Below, piece after piece: positions 1 to 8,833 of a stretch of DNA of 64,000 nt. The notes below the pieces were generated by a model. The model worked only from the letters and a program-made list of their open reading frames with translations, ran no database searches and had not been told where the DNA came from. Origin of the DNA: Sphingomonas sp. S-NIH.Pt15_0812. Lineage in GTDB: Bacteria; Pseudomonadota; Alphaproteobacteria; Sphingomonadales; Sphingomonadaceae. A program made the position numbers and the translations under genes. Each line of letters starts with the position of its first letter. Positions within the stretch are counted from its first letter, which is position 1. The DNA lies in contig NZ_QLJH01000017.1 of NCBI RefSeq assembly GCF_003951315.1, forward strand, positions 1 through 64,000, read 5' to 3'.

Positions 1-145
1 ACCTGGTCGCCTTCGCCAAGACGCTAACCGGGCCCCGGCGCGGCGATCTTGGGGGCGGGGCGCGCCTCGACCGTCACCAGCGTCGCCAGGTCCGCGCCCT
101 TGCCGCGCCGGGGCCCGGTTAGCGTCTTGGCGAAGGCGACCAGGT
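1..145. repeat. 44-bp perfect inverted repeat at the window edge
   Basis: Bases 1-44 are the exact reverse complement of bases 102-145, with a 57-base spacer. The right arm lies within the coding part of the pseudouridine synthase gene. The left arm supplies that gene's last six residues and its stop codon. A perfect 44-bp arm starting at base 1 is typical of a fold-back artefact at a contig end. A true genomic palindrome is possible but less likely. Confidence 0.9.
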
Positions 146-866
146 CGTGCTGCTTCACCTCGCCTACCGCGCCGGGCGGCAGGTCGCCGAGGATGAAGGG
201 GCCGTAGCGGGTGCGGATCAGCCGGCCGACCTGGAGACCGAGATGCTCCAGCACGCGCCGGACCTCACGGTTCTTGCCCTCGGTCAGCGTCATCTCGATC
301 CAGACATTGGCGCCGGTCCGCCGCTCCAGATTGGCGTCGATCGAGCCATAGCGGACACCGTCGATCTCGATGCCGTGGATCAGCTCCTCCAGCATCGCCT
401 GGGTCACGTCGCCATAGGCGCGGGCGCGATAGGTGCGCTCGACCCCGGTCGCGGGCAATTCGAGCTGGCGCTTCAGCCCGCCATCGGTGGTGAGCAGCAA
501 CAGCCCCTCGGTATTCAGGTCGAGCCGGCCGACCGGCATGGTCCGCGGCAGGTCGCCGGGCAGCCGGTCATAGATGGTCGGGCGGCCGACCGGGTCCCAT
601 TCGGTCACCAGCAGCCCGACCGGCTTGTGATAGAGGAACAGCCGGGCCGCCTCGGGCGGGGCGACGGGCTCGCCGTCGACGGTCACGCCCTTCAGGCTGG
701 TCAGGATGGTGGCGGGCGTGTCGAGCAGCGTGCCATGGAGCGCGATCCGCCCCTCGGCGATCATCTTCTCGATATCGCGGCGCGAGGCGATGCCGGCGCG
801 GGCGAGCAGCTTGGCGATGCGGTCGCCCTTGGGGCGATCGCCCCCGGACTTGGTCTCTTCGGTCAT
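24..866 (-). CDS. rRNA pseudouridine synthase, RsuA/RluB family (3' end doubtful)
   Basis: Isomerises a uridine of ribosomal RNA to pseudouridine in the cytoplasm. An S4 RNA-binding domain covers about residues 15-62. The catalytic domain carries the family signature GRLDLNTEGLLLLT, and Asp116 is the expected catalytic residue. The chosen ATG at 866 gives 280 aa and begins just before the S4 domain; an upstream in-frame ATG at 923 would add 19 basic, low-complexity residues. The last six residues and the stop codon come from the left arm of the edge inverted repeat, so the real C-terminus after the Ile at 45-47 is unknown. Whether the target is 16S (RsuA) or 23S (RluB) rRNA cannot be told. 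Confidence 0.85.
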   Translation of the reverse strand: MTEETKSGGDRPKGDRIAKLLARAGIASRRDIEKMIAEGRIALHGTLLDTPATILTSLKGVTVDGEPVAPPEAARLFLYHKPVGLLVTEWDPVGRPTIYDRLPGDLPRTMPVGRLDLNTEGLLLLTTDGGLKRQLELPATGVERTYRARAYGDVTQAMLEELIHGIEIDGVRYGSIDANLERRTGANVWIEMTLTEGKNREVRRVLEHLGLQVGRLIRTRYGPFILGDLPPGAVGEVKQHDLVAFAKTLTGPRRGKGADLATLVTVEARPAPKIAAPGPG

Positions 867-957
867 GCAGGGCCGAATACATCTGAATGACCGCCGGAGC
901 GAAAAAAACTTTGCGACTTGCACGGGCCGGACGCGTTATGATCCCCAGGCGAAACGA

Positions 958-1401
958 ATGGGCGACCTGATGCTATTCGGGAGGAAGAAAAGACAGATCG
1001 TCAAGCTGTTGGTCGTCGAGGACGAACCACTGGTGGCGTTCGATGCCGAGCATGTCCTGTCGGATGCCGATTACGAGATCGTCGCCACCGTCGACAAGGT
1101 GGCGGACGCGATGGCGTTGCTGGCGGACGGGGTGGAGATCGACCTGGTGCTGGTCGACGTCAACTTGGCGGACGGGTCGGGGGTCGATGTCGCCCGCGCA
1201 GCACAGGCGCGCGAGGTGCCGGTGCTGTTCGTCACCGGAGCCTGCCCGCCCGAGGCGATCGAATTGGCGGCCGGATGCCTGTCCAAGCCCTATGCGCAGC
1301 GGGACCTGCTCGGTGCGATCACCGCGATCGAGGACGGGATGCAGGGCAAGCCGCCCCGCCGTCTGCCGCCCGGCTTCCGCTTGTTCGTTCAGGCCGCCTG
1401 A
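958..1401 (+). CDS. single-domain response regulator (CheY-like)
   Basis: A stand-alone receiver domain of 147 aa without a DNA-binding output domain. The acidic pair Glu21-Asp22 follows strand 1 (LLVVEDE), the phospho-acceptor Asp67 sits in LVLVDVNL, and the conserved Lys110 lies in LSKPY. The N-terminus is basic (FGRKKRQ). ATG at 958 or at 970 could be the start. No kinase gene is adjacent, so its partner is unknown. It probably passes a phospho-signal by protein-protein contact, as in the alphaproteobacterial single-domain regulators. Confidence 0.85.
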   Translation: MGDLMLFGRKKRQIVKLLVVEDEPLVAFDAEHVLSDADYEIVATVDKVADAMALLADGVEIDLVLVDVNLADGSGVDVARAAQAREVPVLFVTGACPPEAIELAAGCLSKPYAQRDLLGAITAIEDGMQGKPPRRLPPGFRLFVQAA

Positions 1402-1475
1402 TCTTCCTTCCGCCTGATTACCCTCTATGATCGCTCGTTTCGGGTGCCTCGACGTCGCGGGGCCGGGGAGCGTTG

Positions 1476-2822
1476 ATGACGGATCGGGTACAGGGTGGCT
1501 GGTGGCAGGGGATACGCCCTTATTTCGAACGCGAACCGGTCGCCGCCTTCGCGCTCGGCATCTCCTCGGGCTTTCCCTATGCGATGATCGGCGCGACGCT
1601 GACTACGCGGCTGGCGCAGGACGGCATCGACAAGGCGACGATCACCGCCTTCACGCTCGGCTTCCTGGTCTATAATCTCAAGCCGTTCTGGGCCTGGGTA
1701 GTGGACGGCGTTCGGCTGCCGCTGATCGGCCGGCTGGGCCAGCGCGTGTCGTGGCTGGTCTTCGCCGGCATGCTGGTGATGGCGGCGGTGGCCAATCTGG
1801 CCTTTGTCGATCCCCGGCTGTCGCTCGGCGCGACGGTGGTCGCGGCGGTGCTGGTCGGCTTCGCGGGCGCGACCTTCGATATCGTCATCGACGCTTACCG
1901 GATCGAGACGCTGAAACCCTATCAGCTCGGCGTCGGCTCGGGAATGACGCAATATGGCTGGCGCATCGGCTCGGTGCTGGCGGGGTCGCTGGCGCTGGTG
2001 CTGGCGGCACGGATCGGCTGGGGCGGAGCCTATCTGGCCTGCGCCGTCTTCGCGCTGCCGGCGATGCTGACCGGGCTGCTGCTCGGCGAACCGGAGCGGC
2101 ACCGCGAGCCGACCGCCCGGCGCGGGGTGGGCGAGGTCGTCGCCTCCATCGTCGGGCCGTTCGCGGAATTCTTCCGCCGGCAGGGTGCGGTGGTGATCCT
2201 GGCCTTCATCCTGATCCACAAGATCGGCGACACGCTGGGGCAGCTGGTGCTGCGGCTGCTGCTCAACGACCTGGGGTTCTCGAACGACGAGATCGCGATC
2301 TATGACATCGGGATCGGCTTCTGGGCCTATCTGATCGGCATCTTCATCGGCGGCGCGATCTATGCGCGGTTGGGGCTTAAGCGGTCGGTCTTGATCAGCC
2401 TTCTGCTCATGGCCGTGTCCAACGCCAGCTTCGCCTGGCTGGCGGCGAGCGGCCACAGCAACTGGGGACTGGCCGGCGCGATCGGCTTCGAGAATATCGC
2501 CAGCGGCATCGGCGGCGTGACGGTCATCGCCTATTTCTCGGCGCTCTGCGACCTGCGCTACACCGCCTCGCAATATGCATTGATCTCGGCGGCGGCGAGC
2601 GTCGTCGGCAAGGCGCTCACCGCCACCACGGCGGGCGGGCTGGTCGAGCGGATCGGCTATGTCGACTTCTATCTGCTGACCACCGTCATCGCGCTGCCCG
2701 GCGTGGTGCTGTTCTGGTGGATGAGCCGCAGCGGGCTGATCGACCGGTCGATCGGCTCCGCCGGCACCGCCGGGCCGGGTGACGCGCGGAATACCGGGCA
2801 GGGCGACGTCATCGACGTGTGA
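1476..2822 (+). CDS. ampG: AmpG-family muropeptide MFS transporter
   Basis: An inner-membrane major facilitator protein of 448 aa with about 12 hydrophobic segments. AmpG imports anhydro-muropeptides released during cell-wall turnover. Family features visible here are an N-terminal GISSGFPYAM stretch, FLVYNLKPFWAWVVD after the second helix, and DIVIDAYRIE, matching the conserved DIAIDAYR of AmpG. The ATG at 1476 has GGGGAG five bases upstream; a TTG lies directly before it. The C-terminal tail after the last helix is Gly/Ala/Asp-rich and probably cytoplasmic. A more divergent MFS substrate cannot be excluded, but AmpG fits best. Confidence 0.8.
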   Translation: MTDRVQGGWWQGIRPYFEREPVAAFALGISSGFPYAMIGATLTTRLAQDGIDKATITAFTLGFLVYNLKPFWAWVVDGVRLPLIGRLGQRVSWLVFAGMLVMAAVANLAFVDPRLSLGATVVAAVLVGFAGATFDIVIDAYRIETLKPYQLGVGSGMTQYGWRIGSVLAGSLALVLAARIGWGGAYLACAVFALPAMLTGLLLGEPERHREPTARRGVGEVVASIVGPFAEFFRRQGAVVILAFILIHKIGDTLGQLVLRLLLNDLGFSNDEIAIYDIGIGFWAYLIGIFIGGAIYARLGLKRSVLISLLLMAVSNASFAWLAASGHSNWGLAGAIGFENIASGIGGVTVIAYFSALCDLRYTASQYALISAAASVVGKALTATTAGGLVERIGYVDFYLLTTVIALPGVVLFWWMSRSGLIDRSIGSAGTAGPGDARNTGQGDVIDV

Positions 2823-2830
2823 CGTCGCCC
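2801..2830. terminator. hairpin over the ampG stop codon, between convergent genes
   Basis: A perfect 11-bp stem (2801-2811 with 2820-2830) and an 8-base loop. The right arm starts at the ampG TGA. It lies between convergent genes and could stop transcription from both sides. No T-run follows, so the terminator role is inferred from position and stem strength. Confidence 0.55.
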
Positions 2831-2852
2831 GCCGGGTCGGGAGCGGCCGGGG

Positions 2853-3815
2853 TCAGCCCAGCCGCAACCGCGCCCGCGCCGCGTCATATTCGCGCTTCAG
2901 CCGGGCGATGCGGTCGCCGACCGGCTCGACCCGGTCGACCGCGCCGATGCCCTGGCCGGAACCCCAGATATCCTTCCACGCCTTGGCCTTGGAGCCGCTG
3001 TCGCCGCCGAAGTTCATCGTCTTGAAATCGCCCTCGGGCAGCGCGTCGGGGTCCAGGCCGGCGGCGACGATCGACTGGCGCAGGTAATTGCCGTGGACGC
3101 CGGTGAACAGGTTCGAATAGACGATGTCGCGCGCCCGGCCGTCGACGATCCCCTGTTTATAGGCGGGGTCGGCATTCGCCTCGGTCGTGGCGATGAAGGG
3201 CGAGCCGATATAGCCGAAATCCGCCCCCATCGCCTGCGCCGCCAGCACCGCGCCGCCGGTCGCGATCGATCCGGACAGCGCGAGCGGGCCGTCGAACCAT
3301 TGGCGGATCTCCGCGATCAGCGCGAAGGGGGAGAGGCGACCGGCATGGCCGCCCGCGCCGGTCGCCACCGCGATCAGCCCGTCCGCGCCCTTGTCGACCG
3401 CCTTGTGCGCGAAGGTGTCGTCGATCACGTCGTGGAGCGTGATCCCGCCCCAGCCATGGACGGCGGTGTTCAGATCCTCGCGCGCGCCGAGCGAGGTGAT
3501 GACGATCGGCACCTTCCATTTGGCGCAGGTCTCCAGGTCCGCCTCCAGCCGGTCGTTGGAGCGATGCACGATCTGGTTGACCGCAAACGGGGCGGAGGGC
3601 GCGTCCGGATGGTCGCGGTCATGCGCCGCGAGCTCCTCGGTGATGCGGTGCAGCCATTCGTCGAGCATCGCCTGCGGCCGGGCGTTCAGCGCCGGGAAGG
3701 AGCCGACGATCCCCGCCTTGCACTGGGCGATCACCAGTTCCGGGCCGGAGATGATGAACATGGGCGAGGCGATCACCGGCAGTCGCAGCCGGTCGAAGAT
3801 GGCGGGTAGCGTCAT
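2853..3815 (-). CDS. nitronate monooxygenase family protein
   Basis: An FMN-dependent TIM-barrel enzyme of the 2-nitropropane dioxygenase/nitronate monooxygenase family (320 aa), which oxidises alkyl nitronates or related compounds in the cytoplasm. Visible features are the N-terminal LPVIASPMFIISGPELV, where Pro-Met lies at the FMN site, the GADGLIAVATGAGGHAG segment and the phosphate-binding LSGSIATGGAVLAAQAMGAD. The ATG at 3815 begins at the usual family N-terminus; an upstream extension to 3881 looks non-coding. The true substrate is not predictable, since many members are named from the fold alone. It is convergent with ampG. Confidence 0.85.
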   Translation of the reverse strand: MTLPAIFDRLRLPVIASPMFIISGPELVIAQCKAGIVGSFPALNARPQAMLDEWLHRITEELAAHDRDHPDAPSAPFAVNQIVHRSNDRLEADLETCAKWKVPIVITSLGAREDLNTAVHGWGGITLHDVIDDTFAHKAVDKGADGLIAVATGAGGHAGRLSPFALIAEIRQWFDGPLALSGSIATGGAVLAAQAMGADFGYIGSPFIATTEANADPAYKQGIVDGRARDIVYSNLFTGVHGNYLRQSIVAAGLDPDALPEGDFKTMNFGGDSGSKAKAWKDIWGSGQGIGAVDRVEPVGDRIARLKREYDAARARLRLG

Positions 3816-3912
3816 GGGGCGGGAGCCTAACGACGCCAAGGCCGCTGTCCAGCGCTTGCGAAGCCCGGTTGGCCGCCGCATAGGTCAGCCGTCCTGACGT
3901 CCGGAGTTCCCG

Positions 3913-6498
3913 ATGAAGCTTGCCGTAGCGTTGCTGCTGTCCCTGACCGTTTCCGCGCCCGCCATGGCGGCGGGACAATTGTCGAAGAATGTCGTGCCCT
4001 TGCTCTATGACATCGACGTTCGGCCCAATGCGAAGGCGATGACCTTCTCCGGCCGCGAATCGGTGACGGTCGATGTGAAGGCGCCGACGACCACGCTGAC
4101 CCTCAACGCCGCCGAGATCGAAGTGAGCCAGGCGACGTTCGACGGCACGCCGGTGAAGGTCGCCTCCGACGCGCAGGCGCAGACGCTGACCGTGACGCTG
4201 CCCCAGGCCGCCAGCGTCGGCCAGCACCGGCTGACCTTCGTCTGGACGGGCAAGATCAACACCTCGGCCGCCGGCCTGTTCGCGATCGACTACAGCAATC
4301 CGGACGGCAGCCAGTCGCGGGTGCTGGCGACCCAGTTCGAGGCGCCCGACGCCCGCCGCTTCGCGCCGATGTGGGACGAGCCGGCGTTCAAGGCCAAGTT
4401 CCGCCTGACCACCAGCGCGCCGGCCGGGCAGACCGCCTTCTCCAACATGCCCGCCGCCTCGGTGACGAAGCAGGCGGACGGCAGCCAGCTCTATCGCTTC
4501 GGCGAGACGCCGGTCATGTCCAGCTATCTGCTGTTCCTGGGCATGGGCGACGTCGAGCGCAAGACGGTCACCTCGGGCAACACCCAGATCGGCGTCATCA
4601 CCCGCCGCGGCGTCGTCGACCAGGGCGACTATGCGCTGGCCTCGGCCACCCGGCTGCTGACCTATTACAACGACTATTTCGGCCAGCTCTACCCGCTGCC
4701 CAAGATGGACATGATCGCCGGCCCCGGCTCCAGCCAGTTCTTCGGCGCGATGGAGAATTGGGGCGCGATCTTCTATTTCGAGCCCGAACTGCTGTTCGAC
4801 CCGGCGCGCACCACCGAAAGCGGCCGCCAGCGCATCCACACCGTCGTCGCGCACGAGATGGCGCACCAGTGGTTCGGCGACCTCGTCACCATGGCCTGGT
4901 GGGACGATCTGTGGCTGAACGAGGGTTTCGCCTCCTGGATGGAGGGCAAGGCGACCAACGACCTGAACCCCAGCTGGAAGGCGGCGGATGCCGCGATCGC
5001 CTTCGAACGGGAAAGCGCGATGGCGATCGACGCGACCCAGGCGACGCATCCCATCATCCGCCATGTCGAGACGGTGGACCAGATCAGCGACGCGTTCGAC
5101 GGCATCACCTATGCCAAGGGGCAGGCGGTGATCGGGATGCTGGAAAGCTGGCTGGGCGAGGGGCCGTTCCGCGACGGCATCCGCCGCTACATGGCCAAGT
5201 ACAAGTACGGCAACACCGTCACCGACCAGCTCTGGAGCGAGCTGTCGGCAGCGACCGGCAAGAACGTCGCCGAGGTGGCGCGCGACTATACGTTGCAGGG
5301 CGGCGTGCCGCTGGTCACCATGACCGGGGCGCGCTGCACGGGCGGCAACACGGTGGTCACGCTGACCCAGGGCCGTTTCGGCCTGGATGATGCGTCGCGC
5401 AAGGCGCAGACCTGGCACGTGCCGATCAAGCTGGCGACGCTGGGCGGCGGCACGACCGATGCGATCGTGACGGGCGCGTCGCCCAGCTCGGTGACGGTCA
5501 AGGGCTGCGGCACGCTGGTGCTGAACCAGGGCAAGGGGTCGTACACGCGCGTCCAGTATGACGATGCGGCTCATGCCGCGATCGTGCGCGACTATACCCG
5601 CCTGACGCTCGGCGACCGGCTGGGCACGCTGGGCGACGATTATGCGCTGGCGGCCGGCGGCTATCAGGACCTGTCGCGCTATTTCGCGGTGCAGGACCGG
5701 GTGGGCGTCACCGCCGATCCGCTCGAATGGTCGCTGGTCGCCACCAAGCTCGCCGCGCTGACCGGCCTCTACCAGAATACGCCGCTGGAAGCGAAGCTGC
5801 AGGCCCGGCAGGCGGCGCTGTTCAACCCTGTGCTGGCCCGGATCGGGTTCGAGGCCAAGCCGGGTGAGTCGGCCCTGGTCTCCAACCTGCGCGAGACGCT
5901 GATCGGCCGGCTCGGCTATCTGGGCGATGCGCAAGTCGCGGCGCGGGCGCGGCAATATGTCGGCCAGCTCGCGGCCAATCCGACCGCGATCCCGCCGGCA
6001 ATCCGCACGCCCATATTGGCGACCTTCGCCACCAATGCGACGCCGGCCGAATGGGACCAGCTGTTCGCGCTGATGCAGGCGGAGCGTTCGCCGGTCGCCA
6101 AGAATCGGTTCGTGTCGCTGCTCGGTGCGGCGCGCGACGAGGCGTTGGCGAAGCGGGCGCTGGAGCTGCTGAAGGGCAAGGCGCTGACCGACCCGCAAAA
6201 GGCCAGCCTGTTGCGCGCGATCTCGAACACGCATCCCGACCTAGCGTTCGACTGGGCGGTGGCAAATCGCGATCTGGTCAACGGCTTTGTCGAGCAGAGT
6301 TCGCAGGCACGCTATATCCCGTCGCTGGGCGGCGGATCGAACGATCCGGCGATGCCGGGCAAGATCAAGGCCTATGCCTCGCAATTCCTGCCCGAATCCG
6401 CGCGCAACGTGGCGGAACAGACGGTGTCGCTGATCGCGGTGCGCAAGGCGGTGGCCGATCGCCTGCGCCCGGCGACCGAGCGTTGGCTGGCGCGCTGA
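3913..6498 (+). CDS. M1 family metallopeptidase (aminopeptidase N-like), exported
   Basis: A zinc aminopeptidase of 861 aa that removes N-terminal residues from peptides. A signal peptide (about residues 1-20, ending AMAA) points to the periplasm. The exopeptidase motif GAMEN lies at residues 278-282. The zinc site HEMAH begins at His314, and the third ligand Glu337 is in NEGF. A C-terminal ERAP1-like alpha-helical domain follows from about residue 510. The length and order match the puromycin-sensitive/ERAP type rather than E. coli PepN. The gene stands alone. In sphingomonads such exported M1 enzymes are common and are thought to feed on external peptides. Confidence 0.92.
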   Translation: MKLAVALLLSLTVSAPAMAAGQLSKNVVPLLYDIDVRPNAKAMTFSGRESVTVDVKAPTTTLTLNAAEIEVSQATFDGTPVKVASDAQAQTLTVTLPQAASVGQHRLTFVWTGKINTSAAGLFAIDYSNPDGSQSRVLATQFEAPDARRFAPMWDEPAFKAKFRLTTSAPAGQTAFSNMPAASVTKQADGSQLYRFGETPVMSSYLLFLGMGDVERKTVTSGNTQIGVITRRGVVDQGDYALASATRLLTYYNDYFGQLYPLPKMDMIAGPGSSQFFGAMENWGAIFYFEPELLFDPARTTESGRQRIHTVVAHEMAHQWFGDLVTMAWWDDLWLNEGFASWMEGKATNDLNPSWKAADAAIAFERESAMAIDATQATHPIIRHVETVDQISDAFDGITYAKGQAVIGMLESWLGEGPFRDGIRRYMAKYKYGNTVTDQLWSELSAATGKNVAEVARDYTLQGGVPLVTMTGARCTGGNTVVTLTQGRFGLDDASRKAQTWHVPIKLATLGGGTTDAIVTGASPSSVTVKGCGTLVLNQGKGSYTRVQYDDAAHAAIVRDYTRLTLGDRLGTLGDDYALAAGGYQDLSRYFAVQDRVGVTADPLEWSLVATKLAALTGLYQNTPLEAKLQARQAALFNPVLARIGFEAKPGESALVSNLRETLIGRLGYLGDAQVAARARQYVGQLAANPTAIPPAIRTPILATFATNATPAEWDQLFALMQAERSPVAKNRFVSLLGAARDEALAKRALELLKGKALTDPQKASLLRAISNTHPDLAFDWAVANRDLVNGFVEQSSQARYIPSLGGGSNDPAMPGKIKAYASQFLPESARNVAEQTVSLIAVRKAVADRLRPATERWLAR

Positions 6499-6525
6499 GC
6501 CCAGCCTGGCAGATGCTGGTTCGGG

Positions 6526-7050
6526 TCAGTCGATCCGGACCAGCGTCTCGGCATAGGTACGGCCGCGCACCGCATAATGGGCGGCGGACCGGCGCAGCCC
6601 CTCCAGGGCGGCATCGTCCAGCGTCCGCACCGCCCGCGCCGGACTGCCGACGATCAGGCTACGCGGCGGAAAGGCCTTGCCCTCGGTGACCAGCGCGCCC
6701 GCGCCGACCAGACAGTCTTCGCCGATCACCGCATGGTTGAGTATGATCGCGCCCATGCCGATCAGCGCCCGCGCGCCGATCGTGCAGCCATGCAGGATGG
6801 CGTGATGGCCGATGGTGCAATCCTCCGCCACGCTCAGCGGCGCGCCGGGATCGGAATGGAGCATCGCGCCATCCTGCACATTGCTGCGCGCGCCGATCGT
6901 GATCGCCGTATTGTCCGCGCGGATCACCGCGCCGAACCAGATGCTGGCCTCCGCCCCCAGCACCACGTCGCCGATCAGCTCGGCGGAGGGGGCGACCCAG
7001 GCGGTCGGCGAAAGGGTGGGGCGGCGGTCGCCAAGGGCATAGAGGGCCAT
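6526..7050 (-). CDS. gamma-carbonic anhydrase family protein (left-handed beta-helix)
   Basis: A 174-aa protein of hexapeptide repeats forming a left-handed beta-helix, of the CaiE/YrdA/gamma-carbonic anhydrase group. The three metal-ligand histidines are His65, His82 and His87 (the last two in GHHAILH). The start at 7050 gives the usual MALYALGDRRP-type N-terminus; an in-frame extension to 7122 has no family support. Many members of this group lack measurable carbonic anhydrase activity, so only the fold and metal site are certain. It is convergent with the M1 peptidase gene. Confidence 0.88.
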   Translation of the reverse strand: MALYALGDRRPTLSPTAWVAPSAELIGDVVLGAEASIWFGAVIRADNTAITIGARSNVQDGAMLHSDPGAPLSVAEDCTIGHHAILHGCTIGARALIGMGAIILNHAVIGEDCLVGAGALVTEGKAFPPRSLIVGSPARAVRTLDDAALEGLRRSAAHYAVRGRTYAETLVRID

Positions 7051-7184
7051 GGTCGATAGCGTGACATGGTGGCGGGGGACCTGTCGAGCGGCATCCGCTC
7101 CGCTCGCCGCTGCCTGCTCCATCTATCGGAATTGCTGGCGGATTCCTCCTTGTCGCCATCGGCGGAAGGGATCAGGCTGATGCC

Positions 7185-7619
7185 ATGGCCTTTGTCAGCA
7201 TCACCCGCCTGCGCATCCGCAGCGTTCGCTTCATGCCGGGTTTCGCCGTGCATACGCTCCGCTCGCTGCACCAAGCGCGGCGGGCCGAGGGGCTGCTCGG
7301 CGGATCGCTGCTGGCGGATGCGCGGCTGGTGTTCTGGACGTCGACGATCTGGACGGACCAGGCAGCGATGCGTCGGTACATGACGAACGGCGTGCATCTG
7401 AAGGCGATGCCGCATCTGCTGCACTGGTGCGACGAGGCGAGCATCGTCCATTGGACGACGAATGATATCCACGCTCCGTCATGGCAGGAGGCGGACCGGC
7501 GGATGCGGAGCGAGGGGCGTCCGTCCAAGGTCCGCCACCCGAGCGCCGATCATCAGGCCTTGCGCTTCGTTCCGCCCCGGCCCCGGCCCGGCGGCCCGAT
7601 CCGGCCGGTCCGCCCCTGA
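7185..7619 (+). CDS. DUF3291-like / dimeric alpha-beta barrel protein, unknown function
   Basis: A protein of 144 aa. Residues 1-95 resemble the ferredoxin-like dimeric barrel of DUF3291 and antibiotic-biosynthesis monooxygenase-type proteins (WTSTIWTDQAAMRRYM is the typical central helix with a Trp). Residues 100-144 are Pro/Arg-rich and probably disordered. The start is preceded by an AGG-rich stretch. No catalytic role can be assigned, and the fold assignment rests on pattern recognition alone. The gene ends just before a strong hairpin. Confidence 0.65.
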   Translation: MAFVSITRLRIRSVRFMPGFAVHTLRSLHQARRAEGLLGGSLLADARLVFWTSTIWTDQAAMRRYMTNGVHLKAMPHLLHWCDEASIVHWTTNDIHAPSWQEADRRMRSEGRPSKVRHPSADHQALRFVPPRPRPGGPIRPVRP

Positions 7620-7637
7620 GCACCGGGTGGCCGAAGG

Positions 7638-7684
7638 CCCCCCGGCACCATGGCCATCCGCCCATGGTGCCGGGGGGGGGGGGG
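7638..7684. terminator. 16-bp hairpin followed by a 13-G run
   Basis: A perfect 16-bp stem (7638-7653 with 7662-7677) and an 8-base loop lie between two convergent genes. The right arm runs straight into thirteen consecutive G residues (7672-7684). The stem is strong enough to terminate transcription both ways although there is no U-run. The homopolymer is also a likely site of sequencing error or slippage. Confidence 0.65.
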
Positions 7685-7691
7685 AGAGTAA

Positions 7692-8759
7692 TCAGGCAGA
7701 TGTGTCCAACGTCGCCATGTCGATGACGAAGCGATATTTCACGTCGCTCTTCACCATCCGTTCATAGGCGGTGTTGATCTCGGCCATGTCGATCATCTCG
7801 ACATCGGCGGTCAGGCCATGCTCGACGCAGAAGTCGAGCATCTCCTGCGTCTCTGCGATGCCGCCGATCAGCGAGCCGGCGATCGCGCGGCGTTTGAACA
7901 CTAGGTCGCCGACCGAGGGGGAGGGGTGCGGCGTTTCCGGCACGCCGACCAGAGTCATGGTGCCGTCGCGCTTCAACAGCCGCAGGAACGGATCGAGATC
8001 GTGCGCGGCGGCGACCGTGTTCAGGATGAAGTCGAAGCTGTTGGCGTGCTCCGCCATCGCGTCCGCATCGCGGGACACGATCAGGTCCTTGGCCCCCAGG
8101 CGCTTCGCATCGTCGCGCTTGTTGGGCGAGGTCGAGAAGACATAGACCTCCGCGCCCATCGCGGCGGCTATCTTCACGCCCATATGACCGAGCCCGCCCA
8201 GGCCGACGATGCCGACCTTCTGGCCCGGCCCGACCTTCCAATGCTTGAGCGGCGAATAGGTGGTGATGCCGGCGCAGAGCAGCGGCGCGACCGCCGCCAG
8301 ATCCTGTTCCGCATGGCCGACGCGCAGCACGAAGTCCTGGTCGACGATGATATGGTCGGAATAGCCGCCGAACGTATGGCCGCCCATCACCGGCTCCGGC
8401 CCGTTATAGGTGCCGACGAAGCCCGTCGTCTCACAATATTGCTCCTCGCCCTCGCGGCAGGAGGGGCATTCGCCGCAGCTGTCGACCATGCAGCCGACGC
8501 CGACCGTGTCGCCGACCTGGAAGCGCGTGACGGCGGAGCCGATCGCGGTCACCGTGCCGACGATCTCATGCCCGGGCACGCAGGGATAGAGCGTGCCGGC
8601 CCATTCGCCACGCGCGGTGTGCAGGTCGGAATGGCAGACGCCGCAAAAGCGGATATCGATCGCCACGTCGTTCGGCTGCGGATCGCGTCGCTCGAACGAG
8701 AAGGGGGCGAGGGGCATGTCGCCGGACTGGGCGGCATAGCCATGGGCAGTGCTGGTCAT
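7692..8759 (-). CDS. zinc-dependent NAD(P) alcohol dehydrogenase (YahK/cinnamyl type)
   Basis: A medium-chain dehydrogenase of 355 aa that interconverts alcohols and aldehydes with NAD(P)H in the cytoplasm. The catalytic zinc motif CGVCHSDLH lies near residue 40. GHE follows in VPGHEIVG. The structural zinc loop has four cysteines (CGECPSCREGEEQYC). The Rossmann motif is GLGGLGHMG. The NTVAAAHDLDPFL segment is typical of the YahK/cinnamyl alcohol dehydrogenase group. The ATG at 8759 has a GAGGT ribosome site upstream. It lies downstream of ohr but a strong terminator separates them. Confidence 0.9.
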   Translation of the reverse strand: MTSTAHGYAAQSGDMPLAPFSFERRDPQPNDVAIDIRFCGVCHSDLHTARGEWAGTLYPCVPGHEIVGTVTAIGSAVTRFQVGDTVGVGCMVDSCGECPSCREGEEQYCETTGFVGTYNGPEPVMGGHTFGGYSDHIIVDQDFVLRVGHAEQDLAAVAPLLCAGITTYSPLKHWKVGPGQKVGIVGLGGLGHMGVKIAAAMGAEVYVFSTSPNKRDDAKRLGAKDLIVSRDADAMAEHANSFDFILNTVAAAHDLDPFLRLLKRDGTMTLVGVPETPHPSPSVGDLVFKRRAIAGSLIGGIAETQEMLDFCVEHGLTADVEMIDMAEINTAYERMVKSDVKYRFVIDMATLDTSA

Positions 8760-8780
8760 CGAAACCTCGGTCAATAAACG

Positions 8781-8815
8781 AAAAGGGGCGGCACCCGCGA
8801 AACGGGTGCCGCCCC
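8781..8815 (-). terminator. rho-independent terminator of ohr
   Basis: A 13-bp perfect GC-rich stem (8785-8797 with 8803-8815) with a 5-base loop. On the minus strand it is followed by TTTT (8784-8781). It lies directly after ohr and before the alcohol dehydrogenase start. Confidence 0.85.
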
Positions 8816-8833
8816 TGCACGAACGCGCGAAGC

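Noticed and set aside
3619-6234. Very long minus-strand open frame opposite the M1 aminopeptidase
   Set aside because: Arg/Gln/His-rich with no domain; a typical antisense shadow of a high-GC gene. The plus strand has a clear enzyme.
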